The position numbers and the translations under genes were made by a program. Source: Micromonospora_J zhanjiangensis (lineage in GTDB: Bacteria; Actinomycetota; Actinomycetes; Mycobacteriales; Micromonosporaceae). From it: a DNA stretch of 64,000 nucleotides. The stretch lies in NCBI RefSeq assembly GCF_042650605.1, contig NZ_JBHSBN010000008.1:234699-298698 (forward strand). Direction: 5' to 3'. The notes beneath the pieces are model-generated. The model was given only the letters and a program-made list of their open reading frames with translations. It did not search any database and was not told the origin of the DNA. Of the stretch, positions 12,001-17,520 are shown piece by piece. Every line of letters begins with the position of its first letter. Position 1 is the stretch's first letter.

Positions 12001-14707
12001 CACCACCGATCGGCAGGACGGGCCGGTCGTGGACGGGCGGGACTCCGGGCTGCACGTCCGGCACGAACGGCCCGCTGCCACGGAGCACGGTGCTTCGCCG
12101 GAGGCGTCAGCCCGGGACGTCGAGCGGGTACGCCGGTTCGAGGTCGAGTTGGGGCGGCAGTTCTTCGCCGACCCGGCCGCCCGGCAGGCCGCCGACGCGG
12201 CCCTGCACCGGCTCGTTGACGCGCTCGCCGCGCTGCACCACCCGGAACACAGCCGGGCCGACGTCGAGGCGATGCTCTTCGGCGAGGACTTCCGCAACGC
12301 GGGACAGGTCAGCGCCGAGCACACCACGCTGACCGAGGTGCGGTCGCAGGGCAATCTGCGGATGCTGATGACCGCCTTCTACAACGGCGTGCTGGAGAGC
12401 CACCACCCGCTCGACCTCAAGCACACGCTGACCAGGGTGCTGGGCGAGGAGGGCTGGGAATCCCGGCTGCGCGAGGCAGGTCTGGACGTCGAGCGACTGC
12501 GCCCGGTCCGGGACCGGCTGCTCGCCACCGACAGACCGGACCTGATGGACACCCGTACGCTGGCCGGTGCCGACGGGCACGGTGGGCTGATCGCGGCCGA
12601 GCACGCGGCCAGCCAGCAGGCGAGGACGGAACGGACGCCCGAGGAGCAGCGGGTGTTCCTGCGGGACCGTCGGAGCCTGGTCGAATTCGGCACACCGCTG
12701 CACGACGCGGAGTACCGCGCACTGGTCGAGCACGACGCGATCACCATGGTGGGACAGCACGCCGAGGCCGTGCCGGCGGACCGGGTGCCGTACACCGCCG
12801 ACGGCGAGCCGGACGTGCAGGCGCTGCTGCGGCGGCCCGACGTCCTCGCCGTACACGTGAACTATGCCTCGGACGGACGCGGCGGCCACCTCACCGACGC
12901 CTCCGGCGCGCGGGTGGTCCGCGAGGTGTGGCTGGAGGTCCGCGACGGCGAGCGGGTGGTCAACCCCCGGCTGCACGACCTGCCGCCCGGTGCCTTCGGC
13001 CCGGAGTTGCCGGTCGGCTGGGTCGACGGCTCGGCGCGCTACGCGATGAATCCCGAACACGCCTGGCACCGCGAGGTGGTCGACGGTTCGGGACTGCCGG
13101 TCACCGCCGGTATCTCCGGGACCGCAGCCCGACTGCTGGCCGCGTTCGACTGGCTGGACGTGCCCGACTCCGCCCGGGTCGGGTTCCTGCACGCGCTGCT
13201 GGGCTGGATGCTGCCGTCCGGTGACCACTCGCTCTACGAGGTGTTGCGGGGCGCCCAGTTGACCGCCCCCGACCTGCTGCTGGGCGAGCCCGGCCGGGGT
13301 TTCACCACCCTCGCCGACATGGTGAACCGGATTCCCGGCCTGGCCGACCATCCCGAGATCGTGCACCGGGCGGTCGAGCTGTCCGGCGCGGAGCCGATCG
13401 CCGACCACCACACTCCGGCCGAGGCCTTGGACCGGGCCGCCGAGGTGCGCTCCGACACCGGGGAACTCGACGGCCAGGGGCTGCGCCGGTTGGTCGACAG
13501 CCTGCCCACGGTCGAGGGCCTGGACGGTCATCCCACGGTTCGCGGGCTCGCCGAACTGCTGCACCACGACGGGCCGGTGGACAGTCCGGGCGCGGCGCAG
13601 CGGCAGGCGCTGCTGCGGCACGCGGCCGAGGCGTTGGGTCGTCCGGCCGAAGGGCTGACCATCGACCGGATCGGCGGTCCGGGCGGCGCCAAGGGCGCGT
13701 CCGGCGCACCGGTCTTCTGGATCCGGGACGAGGCCGGCGCCCGGGTCGCCGTGGTCAAGGTCTTCCCGAAGGTCGAGGAGTTCGCCCGGGAACTGTCCGC
13801 GCTGCAACGCCTGTCGGCCGAGTCCTTCGACCGGCTCGACGTACCGCGGGCGCTGTCGGTCGGCGTGGCCCGCGCGACGGACGCGACCGCGGGCGTACTG
13901 GTCAGCTCGGTCGCCAAGGGCCGACCGCTGGACGACCTCATGGCGGCGGTCCGGGACGCCGGACCGGAGACCCGGGCGGCCGCCGTCGCGGACCTGGGCC
14001 GGGCGATGCGGGACACCGGCGCGGCCCTGGCCGAGCTGCACAACCGGCCGGCCGACTCGGGTGGCCCGGTGGCCGACTGGTTCGCCGACCGGCCCGGTGT
14101 CACGCGGGCGTTCGACGCGATCCGGGAATGGGCCGGCCACGAGGGCTTCCAACGCCGGTACGGATTCGACGGCGAGCACCTGATCCGGCGGTTCGAGGAA
14201 CTCGGCGCGGCGATGCGTCGTGACCCCGGCGCCGCCGCCCTGGTGCACGGCGACCCGCATCCGGGCAACTTCTTCCACGACCCGGTCACCGGTCGGGTGA
14301 CCGTCATCGACCTGGAGGGCATGCACAGCTCGATGGACGCGCACGGGCGTCCGGTCGGCGTCGCCGCGCTGGACGTCGGCGTCTTCGAGCGGGTGATGTC
14401 CGCGTTCGCGCACAACTTCGACATCGCGCCGCTGCTGCCGGAGCTGCAACGACAGTTCTTCGACGGTTACCAGGACGCGGGCGGCCGGCCACTGCCGGAG
14501 CACGCGTTGACCTGGTCGCGGGCGTCCGGGCTGGCGCTGGCCCTGCACGGCACGCGACGCATGCTCTTCGGCGAGGTGCCGCACGACGCGTCCATCATCC
14601 CGGAGAACCTGGCCCGGCGGGCCCACGACCAGTTGGCCGAGATCCGGCGGATGCTCGACGGCACCGATCCGGCCGGCCCGGACGGACGGCCCCGGTCACC
14701 CGGATGA
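2..14707 (+). CDS. Giant modular polymorphic toxin, 5' end outside window
   Basis: The frame is open from base 2, so the N-terminus is missing; residue numbers here count from the first in-window GTG at 110. Order of parts: Ala/Gln/Arg/His-rich coiled coil; papain-fold (Tox-PL, glutamine deamidase-like) domain with C242 in QNCLDT, H347 in SHAW and D362 in IDPQ; second coiled coil (about 440-900); a segment with D1051/D1053 and D1064-A-K1066 that could be a PD-(D/E)xK nuclease; Pro/His-rich linkers; GNAT-like acetyltransferase (about 1600-1725); clan CD, C80-like protease with H2195 and C2239; beta modules alternating with hydrophobic segments (about 2700-3770); acidic low-complexity linker; kinase/APH-fold tip with K4550, HGDxHPxN (D4715, N4720) and D4734-L-E4736. 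The family logic is a delivered toxin with a self-cleaving protease and a toxic tip. Domain calls rest on motifs, not searches. Several effector-like domains in one chain suggest past fusion. Confidence 0.85.
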   Translation, partial: LFDRIRDRLSNLFDGGRADAQRDLAEQHERTRHEAQVREAQRQFVRDVEGRPEVRQARHEAHQASLDEQRARADAAAEHARAATARAEAAKARADAQLERARAEHMGPWEESTRRHADQVDAYAKQRADEAQRAEQRAQASEQRAADARTRLQEANARADRITAEARGNQDAAWRWANVDAERGFDRVGVSEGGGVVREGPRVSALTGRDVPPPVWANRPYGQVGGLRHPLHVDQARLERALADGHGGYPRTPDPKGPWLRLLNAFGIDGDPTRTQNCLDTVAALYDTYVHGRPTVAAPRTFDGYHASNPRMPLGGEAGGPGRMERLTGGRYQSLLADVSNQHPAQAAPKVGDAFQQLHRQLLAGGHGSFASIITAWRGGGSHAWAAVNHDGVVHFIDPQGGRVVVAVPDHLGNLRYVDPHSGQDVGHPVHDQGVITTMDALVVDRNGHPMPFADRPPGTWNTEPLPPEYLHRQPPHIQATEATNATRSALDTERNAARHHTDQANQARQAEQQHAADLATARQQAQDAGQRAGVHENQRDAAWSAAHQRDQVAAQHEAAARHHAEREHTGTPPERQQAHQLAEQHRAGAEQARHEAQRLRDAAHQQEGLRRQAEFDQQRAGERASNAENQWRDAARVAEWAEHTAGLHEQRAAQAEARLAQQTDQAATAHHQRAAQHRAETAQHAQDAAHRAPNDPVRPLAQQRAQHHQRLADVAQHAGDHYRAAHQRGLSADHHERLARDHTQRAERHRQQSAAHDRAAHEHEQRRAEAEERARALDAEAVELRRAAGELAAREHPADRQQAEEHLRRAEAHERAAGQHRDEATQHAAARDQARADAAYDGQVAQAADAAATAERHAAATDRTAEQQHHAAAAEAHQNLRGWQNVDPGSPETPRTGEFRPDDLPDHLRSRYDALHDPHAREQFARMHSQIGNEQHLAAALDGMEKKAHAQGSTLEEALADRHEQAQAKHAARQEETPPPPDVIREIDAQLNAISDVRAWIDAYAERHPEVRGIDSWRQDLNDEVRPLQKERLGQGRPSVQLARDHGNTVQGVEGEVELAERTADVQEVGRKVSLTGPDGKLYESDVDVVADGGRKWLDAKNYNQFGMGSRTFEKLSDQLRRQLIIAALGGEFHVDGHPPQLEWHFTRGVDAQVAAALEGTRARHPVTGVELPHHVKIVGERLGPPGEGARTADPAAPGAPEHSGGAPGTPEPPGGAPGVPHQTGPAEAPTHPGAHPGSPTGVPGPTHPASPQHGMGFLPDGRPPHVGDVSRPELLWSAGQVARTDFGNDGIVGVRPEGGLVRVDTADGRTTWFRPEVGHGMHNVAETTMRAGTPQDPHVSVVNHRVAGEHLTRAWVREITETVHQQRAEAHRPESQGLIRRAMHRLAALFGHQDAPTHQVDPHQRALMNDRNVLLRQISMATTPEHRAALVRDLAGVDHELAGLGRSAHPFAGAGTPTHGAPPWAAVVNSGPVRQTPTYHGQPSVHQGPWAHQAPPVHQVPPAPHQAPAPPHQGHPAPHQAPPHEVPRPEHHAPPPRPAPRDVPVDPGPRAHQAPPIHLNPPPMHHDAANGTPAPRHAEPSLHPDGHTDLSRADGQAPTDSAPWSGADHPPSATDLIPRTDAEASAWDGAIRTALADRVGGFEHGGMRSRIDLLDDRQVTVYRDAVVMRPDVVHPEHGLVGNVVIELRRTVDGEVVARYVTFHMSDRLQGHGFIGAFTRDLEGWFADSGVARIEVRAASTVGGYAWARAGFDWAPGQSHRAEQVLDRLRNELDRLDDDIALVHRWQAGDPSVDIQGLRERHGVDDPADLRDQLARQRDGAQDILDRAARHSFGSDGYPTPAEISRAGWTGQRGPESSWIGKRAMLGSLWEGVKTPQHVTPAHDGTDGGREARGTGGGQAHRLPESPGERPGDGVHLRLPDDGPAPGVRGLTDPPDHRATIAAAVAEAAGEGGGTRVDETRPADGRSRIERILSGELVEASPAHAPERHAAAPSGPLRHTVELPHDRYADGLRRTVDDLIARGYEPIRSENLWTDGRSGGVVTHWRDPGTGQHFQVRIDTPESRAAHQAALDRLAARGVDVSAEHQRDLLAREQAARAAVRVPEGLDDVRLPHRTSIAEALAGVVPGDHATPGQHPGGSSHRDTAPTHRDDAPEAGRPDDRQASDDGPGRWDNRPDHHQLPLVRGEEALQALRDFVRDTRSGLELTGDPEMRRYAEALRAEPGVVKIALHGLENGQVVVGGHRMSGADLARGLAELHRTGRIDLGTGRIKLVSCHSGAGHHPVAAALARQLGREVTGATDKVWTYLDGTEIVSSPDARDGRVPTEPADGRWRTFGPDGREIDAGPANQGTVNPATTAQPSAGGGTRAGPLTHVGSDGRNHAVGDGWRSHRDPDGHLHRPGDREGSYRDGTDHRDYHRYGDRPGTYRTERTFQLRDSVTGERVNDPSTDPSRTVDHHAVVDPPETHQSHRQPDEVVQAQRDLDAARQALQQHRDGTLRPMMDELGVRNLSELSSRRLSGTIQRLEAASADPAHQRAVRSLQDAALRHADLVGDVRKAAGEVPRAAARHVLADRFDIHPDDVLTGRPGEGGRAGGEFAVAGFDRNNHRLVVLETGDLTGSTHRLQDGTLTERGTPEYVRDVLQTSSRLHEHLQRHPELLDELHRALRRGDLTVEMHRVRVDVDGNHHVSVTTERARLDGLDLRGVADRLPPASSAMDARLGERLHHAAQRIAHVFEPGGPRHGIDRVSVVDAHTLDVQPSRGRPYRIELALGAADGAPFTVRLGEGGVHRVEFSADHADGLSRAELDRLVTRAIGHTGGEVAAGRGGRLGRFVGLHGGRLNGHDALVNDPTPGRSARRPSHGDLVRLAEFDALARLHEHLTGPERAAVEAELGRFIERHGLREGMPGADVRNVMARRHLSDTAAGLLDDLRDWRRDSDPVVAGTRKLLVDRHHDGARITPVRVRDQQHFRVEPNNWVGEGRASFTYELRSGDVPGGVARFEAGGLQQHFVLVVDRAQFAAHHPDGPVDPFLGRRFRVALHQVITDHIRQEHDRAPDVPARLRDRVWTNAPSVAGAVTTTAVAALSGNPRLAIGGVARTVADVATNLHSGRRLELEALERGHDRTLAMMPDRSAVEGGRLQSDIEHSYRVAADFAEGALGDRSLMDRTVTPDPERTAGTNPIPESEANALRGEVKQRIDRIIQRLGTEPIDHLRRLTELPGDRYRLVVGRGVKPVLHVEVGHTPDPSKIEVRYTEGQITLRVPPELGHPGADLHTAVRDALAAVAERQHMINLDRSLVVRFEKSMLAQGLSALPLFLAGENLVARLGTVITSSGAARTIVQLIADRVMGRRTMELDDLRWQHDSRDRPWLDDDVRRTIGNQIVDLAHNGRDLAQSFADRLDGTHPGPRPGGQPAVSPGHRAVAEAIQRTLVGRQHGGGSVRIETHDAGNSVTEVRYRIERPGWARSVELRLHFRDGGEGGAVTPTDDRIRFSPRSQLGWLRPDHYASRFDFDVNVDADPARIARTLDRITDNLLFDREHRLPWRQRFYQDLLPAAGRGAAAVGVGMLTAAPLGMLAGVGAGMMLFEGGINRLNQFRMNDLELMQALAGTDVRDVSPQDLRDGLREQRDPVQDLERRARELERQLAADPRTADEVAAMRDRYGDIPTPDDVLLPEVSRHVVDLPDLPRHARIHPVDGADNTFQVSFRGAGRRPEVITFEIGTGRGDAVVTAHRVNSDVTHELRVDPTRSPEEITRGVREWLNHEIERVAHSPSGLAGVKPRLLSFGRDVRNQVFSGLVNLGFKAFVPEPAPHPAPGHPQPAHPRPSTPASRVGEAATGTGVMTGNSAVGAGARELAGVAADHERESVSMSRSELLRRYFGTAPDDHLAVFRSDADQLLHRTWWAHDRIQHLEEIARSLPPDERPPLFRDGDVTRSGPPAVWGDGTPPHGHDGTTPHDDGTPSHDGDGTRPQDHDGTTPDATHREEAPTTDRNDAPTTDRNDAPTTDRQDGPVVDGRDSGLHVRHERPAATEHGASPEASARDVERVRRFEVELGRQFFADPAARQAADAALHRLVDALAALHHPEHSRADVEAMLFGEDFRNAGQVSAEHTTLTEVRSQGNLRMLMTAFYNGVLESHHPLDLKHTLTRVLGEEGWESRLREAGLDVERLRPVRDRLLATDRPDLMDTRTLAGADGHGGLIAAEHAASQQARTERTPEEQRVFLRDRRSLVEFGTPLHDAEYRALVEHDAITMVGQHAEAVPADRVPYTADGEPDVQALLRRPDVLAVHVNYASDGRGGHLTDASGARVVREVWLEVRDGERVVNPRLHDLPPGAFGPELPVGWVDGSARYAMNPEHAWHREVVDGSGLPVTAGISGTAARLLAAFDWLDVPDSARVGFLHALLGWMLPSGDHSLYEVLRGAQLTAPDLLLGEPGRGFTTLADMVNRIPGLADHPEIVHRAVELSGAEPIADHHTPAEALDRAAEVRSDTGELDGQGLRRLVDSLPTVEGLDGHPTVRGLAELLHHDGPVDSPGAAQRQALLRHAAEALGRPAEGLTIDRIGGPGGAKGASGAPVFWIRDEAGARVAVVKVFPKVEEFARELSALQRLSAESFDRLDVPRALSVGVARATDATAGVLVSSVAKGRPLDDLMAAVRDAGPETRAAAVADLGRAMRDTGAALAELHNRPADSGGPVADWFADRPGVTRAFDAIREWAGHEGFQRRYGFDGEHLIRRFEELGAAMRRDPGAAALVHGDPHPGNFFHDPVTGRVTVIDLEGMHSSMDAHGRPVGVAALDVGVFERVMSAFAHNFDIAPLLPELQRQFFDGYQDAGGRPLPEHALTWSRASGLALALHGTRRMLFGEVPHDASIIPENLARRAHDQLAEIRRMLDGTDPAGPDGRPRSPG
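5694..5798 (+). pseudogene. Remnant of a small gene inside the giant toxin frame
   Basis: Reading phase 3 from a GTG at 5694 gives 34 residues beginning MAKLIDFRKVRENGQ and containing YIFGYPTMDRHLV, then TGA. This composition is protein-like, with mixed hydrophobic and charged residues. The toxin frame over the same bases is Gly/Pro/Arg-rich and featureless. The start resembles, from memory, small actinobacterial proteins encoded next to toxin tails. The preceding toxin segment ends in a sequence (SSWIGKRAMLGSLWEGVK) that looks like a natural C-terminus. I infer an ancient fusion of two toxin genes across a decayed downstream gene. Confidence 0.45.
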
Positions 14708-14893
14708 TCCCGGCCCGCCCGGTGGCCCCGGTCATCCGGTCGATCCGGGAGGACCTGGTGGCCAGGCCGGAGACGGTGCCGGACCGGACCTGCGGCACGC
14801 CGCCGAGGCGCTGGCCGCGACCCGCCACCTCCCCGCCCATCCGCGTGCTGTTGGAGCCGCGTACGGCGCCGCGGATCAGTTCGGCGTGATCCG
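14706..14893 (+). pseudogene. Out-of-frame continuation of a toxin tail
   Basis: Immediately after the toxin stop codon, a different phase starting at 14706 reads Gly/Pro repeats and then DLRHAAEALAATRHLP and VGAAYGAADQFGVIRRR. This looks like an amphipathic helical protein end and not random sequence. It runs into the 3' end of the reverse-strand gene at 14876. It may be the original toxin C-terminus cut off by a frameshift, or a fragment of another toxin cassette. The boundary at about 14,890 is inferred from where plausible protein composition ends. Confidence 0.3.
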
Positions 14894-15250
14894 GCGTCGT
14901 TGCTCGGGGTCGGCGGTCGCCGGGTCCGCCGGCGCGCTCGCCGCGTACGCGTCCGCGACCCACAGCCACTCGCCGGGGTCGAGCAGGTGGGACGGCTCGT
15001 CACCGCCGTAGCTGATCCGGTCGTCGGCGGGCGGCATCGCCACCTCGTCGGGCAACCGGAACAGGAACTCCCGTGGCCGGCCGCACCGGTCGCAGGCCCC
15101 CGTGTAGCGGGTGGCCATACCGCCGTCGGGCAGGACCACCACGGCACTGTCCCGGGCGAACCCGGACCCGCCGCACTCGCACGGCCGCAGGTCCATGTAG
15201 AGATGCGCTTCCGCGCTGGTTCGACTCAGAGGCGGCACCTCGCGTTCCAC
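14876..15250 (-). CDS. Cys-ribbon family protein, paralogue 1, C-terminally truncated
   Basis: The product is 124 residues from the GTG at 15250 (a second GTG at 15238 is possible). It has the family signature EAHLYMDLxPCxCG, then RYTGACDRCGRPREFLFRLP and EPSHLLDPGEWLWVAD. The CxC and CxxC pairs suggest one zinc-binding ribbon. Relatives in this window are at 17517, 18811 and 24419. Those continue about 70 residues further with a helix ending in LKFxP and an F/CW-containing tail. This copy stops after ITPN at the junction with the toxin 3' end, so it has lost that half. Function is unknown; the setting suggests a toxin-associated or immunity role. It points toward the toxin gene and is divergent from the propeller gene at 15356. 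Confidence 0.65.
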   Translation of the reverse strand: MEREVPPLSRTSAEAHLYMDLRPCECGGSGFARDSAVVVLPDGGMATRYTGACDRCGRPREFLFRLPDEVAMPPADDRISYGGDEPSHLLDPGEWLWVADAYAASAPADPATADPEQRRRITPN

Positions 15251-15355
15251 CGTACCCGGTGCCGGGTTCGGTAGCCTGGGGTGGACCGGCGACCGCGGGA
15301 CCGGCGGTCGCGGGTGTCCGAGCCCGCCGTACGCCGGCCAGGAGGGGACGAACTG

Positions 15356-16498
15356 ATGCGCCTCGTCGACGGAGCCGACCCGCCCGACGCGACCGAGAGC
15401 GCCCCGGCGCTCCGCGACGAGCGTGTCCAATGGTCGATCGACCTTCCGCCGGCCGACGACGGGCACCTCCTGGTCACGCCGGACGGTCGGGTCGTCGTCT
15501 CCACCCGCCGATTCCTGGCCGTGGTGCACCCCTCCGGCCGGCCGGGCTGGCTGGTACGCACGGATCTCGGACTGCTCGGCGAACCGGTTCTGCTGGCCGG
15601 TGACAAGGTGCTCCGTGACGAGGACGGCAACCTGGTCACCCGGGACCTCACCACCGGCGCTACCACGGTCAGCATCGCCGTCCCCGGGGTCTCCGGGATG
15701 GCCGCCGGTCCGGACGGCGACCTGCTGCACTCCGCCTGGATCCAGGACCGCGGGCCGATGCTGTGCCGATCCGCGCCGGACGGGCCCGTCCGCTGGGCCG
15801 TGCCGCTGACCGAACCGTTCGTCACCCTGCTCGCGACGCGGGACCGGGTGCTGGTCGCCGACGGCGGCAGCGTGCGGGCGTACGACCTGGCCGGAACGGC
15901 GCTCTGGAGCGCCGACCGGGACGGCTTCCGCGAGCCGGACGCGCCGACGCCGACCGACGGTCGGGTGCACGGTCCGCTGCGGGCACTGCCCGACGGCCGG
16001 ATCCTGGTCGAGTTCGCCGAGCCGGACGGGCACGGCTTCTATCTGCTCGACCCGGCGGCCGCCACGGTGGACCGGTTGGCGGCACCGGTCGGCCTGCGCA
16101 GCCCGGTGGCCGTGCTGCCGGGCGACGGGCCGGGGCGGCTGGTCGCCGCCGGACCGGGCGGGCGGGCCGCGTCGGGCGGCGTCGGCGGCGCGATGCACCT
16201 GACCGACGACACGGGCCGGCTGGTCTGGTCACATCCCCTGCCGACCCCGCCGCAGGCACTGCTCGCCCCGGCCCCGGACCGGGCGCTGGTGGTGTGCGGC
16301 CCGACGCTCGACCGGTGGAACGACTACCACCGGTGGTACGACCTGTCCGACGAGTGCCTGGTCCGCTGCGTCGGTGTGGCCGGCGAGCAGGTGTGGACCT
16401 GGCGTGCCCCGGTTCCGCTGACCTATCGCCCGGCGGTCGGCCCGGACGGCACCGTATTCGTGGCCGGCCCCGGTCGGCTGTGGGCGCTGACACAGTGA
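15356..16498 (+). CDS. PQQ-like/WD-type beta-propeller protein
   Basis: This is a 380-residue protein. The ATG at 15356 is preferred over upstream in-frame starts because a Shine-Dalgarno AGGAGG lies about 10 bases before it. The sequence shows repeated beta blades with the pattern DG(R/D)xxV, W and DLxTGxT, as in PQQ-like propellers: SPDGRVVV-like, VLVADGGSVRAYDLAGTALWSA and PAVGPDGTVFVAGPGRLWAL. No signal peptide or membrane segment is seen, so it is probably cytoplasmic. Its stop overlaps the GTG of the next gene by four bases, which indicates co-translation. It lies between toxin-associated genes; a role as immunity protein or scaffold is inference only. Confidence 0.75.
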   Translation: MRLVDGADPPDATESAPALRDERVQWSIDLPPADDGHLLVTPDGRVVVSTRRFLAVVHPSGRPGWLVRTDLGLLGEPVLLAGDKVLRDEDGNLVTRDLTTGATTVSIAVPGVSGMAAGPDGDLLHSAWIQDRGPMLCRSAPDGPVRWAVPLTEPFVTLLATRDRVLVADGGSVRAYDLAGTALWSADRDGFREPDAPTPTDGRVHGPLRALPDGRILVEFAEPDGHGFYLLDPAAATVDRLAAPVGLRSPVAVLPGDGPGRLVAAGPGGRAASGGVGGAMHLTDDTGRLVWSHPLPTPPQALLAPAPDRALVVCGPTLDRWNDYHRWYDLSDECLVRCVGVAGEQVWTWRAPVPLTYRPAVGPDGTVFVAGPGRLWALTQ

Positions 16499-16890
16499 GC
16501 GGACGCGACGCGGTGCGGCCCGGCCCGCTCGCCCGGTGGCGGAATCGGCGGGCCGTGCGCCGGGTCAACGCGATCGACGATCGTTTCCTGGCCGCCGAGC
16601 CGCTCTGGCGGGAGGGCAGGTTCGCCGAGTACGCCGAGGTGCTCGCCGGACTGGCCAGGGACTACGCCGGCGAGCGGCGGGTCATCGGCGCGCTGGACTC
16701 GGTCTTCGCGGCCCGGATCCGCCGGTGTGAGGCGCTGGTCCGGGCCGGCCGACCCGGTCTCGCCGAGACCGAGGCACGGACGATCGTCGCGGACCTGGTC
16801 GACCTCGAGGGACCGGACGGTCCGCTGCGGCGGCGGCTGCGCGCCCGGATGGACGCCGCCTACCAGGGCGAGGAACTGCCGTACGACTGA
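16495..16890 (+). CDS. Small Arg-rich helical protein of unknown function
   Basis: This 131-residue protein starts at the GTG at 16495, inside the stop region of the propeller gene (GTGA overlap). It is basic and probably all-helical, with segments such as EPLWREGRFAEYAEVLAGLARDYAGE and LVRAGRPGLAETEARTIVADLVDLEG. The alternating pattern is like a TPR-type helical hairpin (weak impression). I do not recognise a family. The strict coupling to the propeller gene suggests that the two products work together. Confidence 0.65.
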   Translation: MSGRDAVRPGPLARWRNRRAVRRVNAIDDRFLAAEPLWREGRFAEYAEVLAGLARDYAGERRVIGALDSVFAARIRRCEALVRAGRPGLAETEARTIVADLVDLEGPDGPLRRRLRARMDAAYQGEELPYD

Positions 16891-16974
16891 TCCGGCCGGC
16901 CGCCGGTGGGACGAGGCCACCGCGGGGCACGCGTCCCTCCGTCGCGGGGCGTACAGCGCCGGGACCGGGTTGGC

Positions 16975-16980
16975 TACGAT
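16975..16980 (+). promoter_or_regulatory. -10 element TACGAT, leaderless start of the DUF6301-like gene
   Basis: TACGAT is followed by six bases and then the ATG at 16987. Transcription would begin at or next to the start codon, and no Shine-Dalgarno sequence precedes it. Four other genes in this window share this layout. Confidence 0.5.
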
Positions 16981-16986
16981 CTGCCC

Positions 16987-17520
16987 ATGCCGCAGCAGCA
17001 CGTCCTGACGCCGGAGCAGATCTCGGAGCTGGCCACCCGGCTGGCGGGGCTGCGGTTGTCCTGGTCGCTCGCGGAGTTGGGCCGGCTGACCGACGAGCTC
17101 GGCTGGACCGTCGAGGCGCCGCCCCGGCACGAGGGGGACGCCGCGATCGCGCGGACCGGGCTCGCGGTGTTCGACGGGCTGGCCTCCGTCGCACTGTTCG
17201 GCGACGGCGAGGGAGAGATCGTCGTCAAGGTCAGCGACCCGGCGGACAAGGGGACGGTGACCGCGACCGAAGTGAACCGGGACGCGTTCGCGACCGCGGT
17301 CCGGGCGGTCACCGACGTCGTCGGCGAGGCGGTGGACCGTCGACCGGGCGAGGATCCCGAGGTGCGCTGGCCCGCGACGAGCGGAACGCTGCGGGTGACC
17401 CAGGGCCTGTACTTCGTCGAGCTCGCGCTGGTCTCCGAGAAGTACCTCCGCCGCCGGGACGAGGCGTTGGAGCTGTCCTTCGAAGACGAGGACGACGAGG
17501 CGGCGGGTGACGCCTGGTGA
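16987..17520 (+). CDS. DUF6301-like toxin-locus protein
   Basis: This is a 177-residue protein, with its ATG six bases after a -10 element. Features are LSWSLAELGRLTDELGWTVE near residue 30, a beta-rich middle and a conserved EVRW segment. They match my memory of DUF6301 proteins, small alpha/beta proteins common in actinobacterial toxin loci and thought to be immunity factors. The C-terminus is acidic and ends GDAW. Its stop overlaps the GTG of the next gene (GTGA). It is the first gene of a tightly overlapping set to 20483. The family assignment is moderate; function is inferred from context. Confidence 0.6.
   Translation: MPQQHVLTPEQISELATRLAGLRLSWSLAELGRLTDELGWTVEAPPRHEGDAAIARTGLAVFDGLASVALFGDGEGEIVVKVSDPADKGTVTATEVNRDAFATAVRAVTDVVGEAVDRRPGEDPEVRWPATSGTLRVTQGLYFVELALVSEKYLRRRDEALELSFEDEDDEAAGDAW

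Noticed and set aside
11820..12020. 24-base repeats encoding TTDRNDAP, considered as a CRISPR-like or regulatory repeat
   Set aside because: They are in frame within the toxin and form a low-complexity linker; there are no spacers or cas genes.
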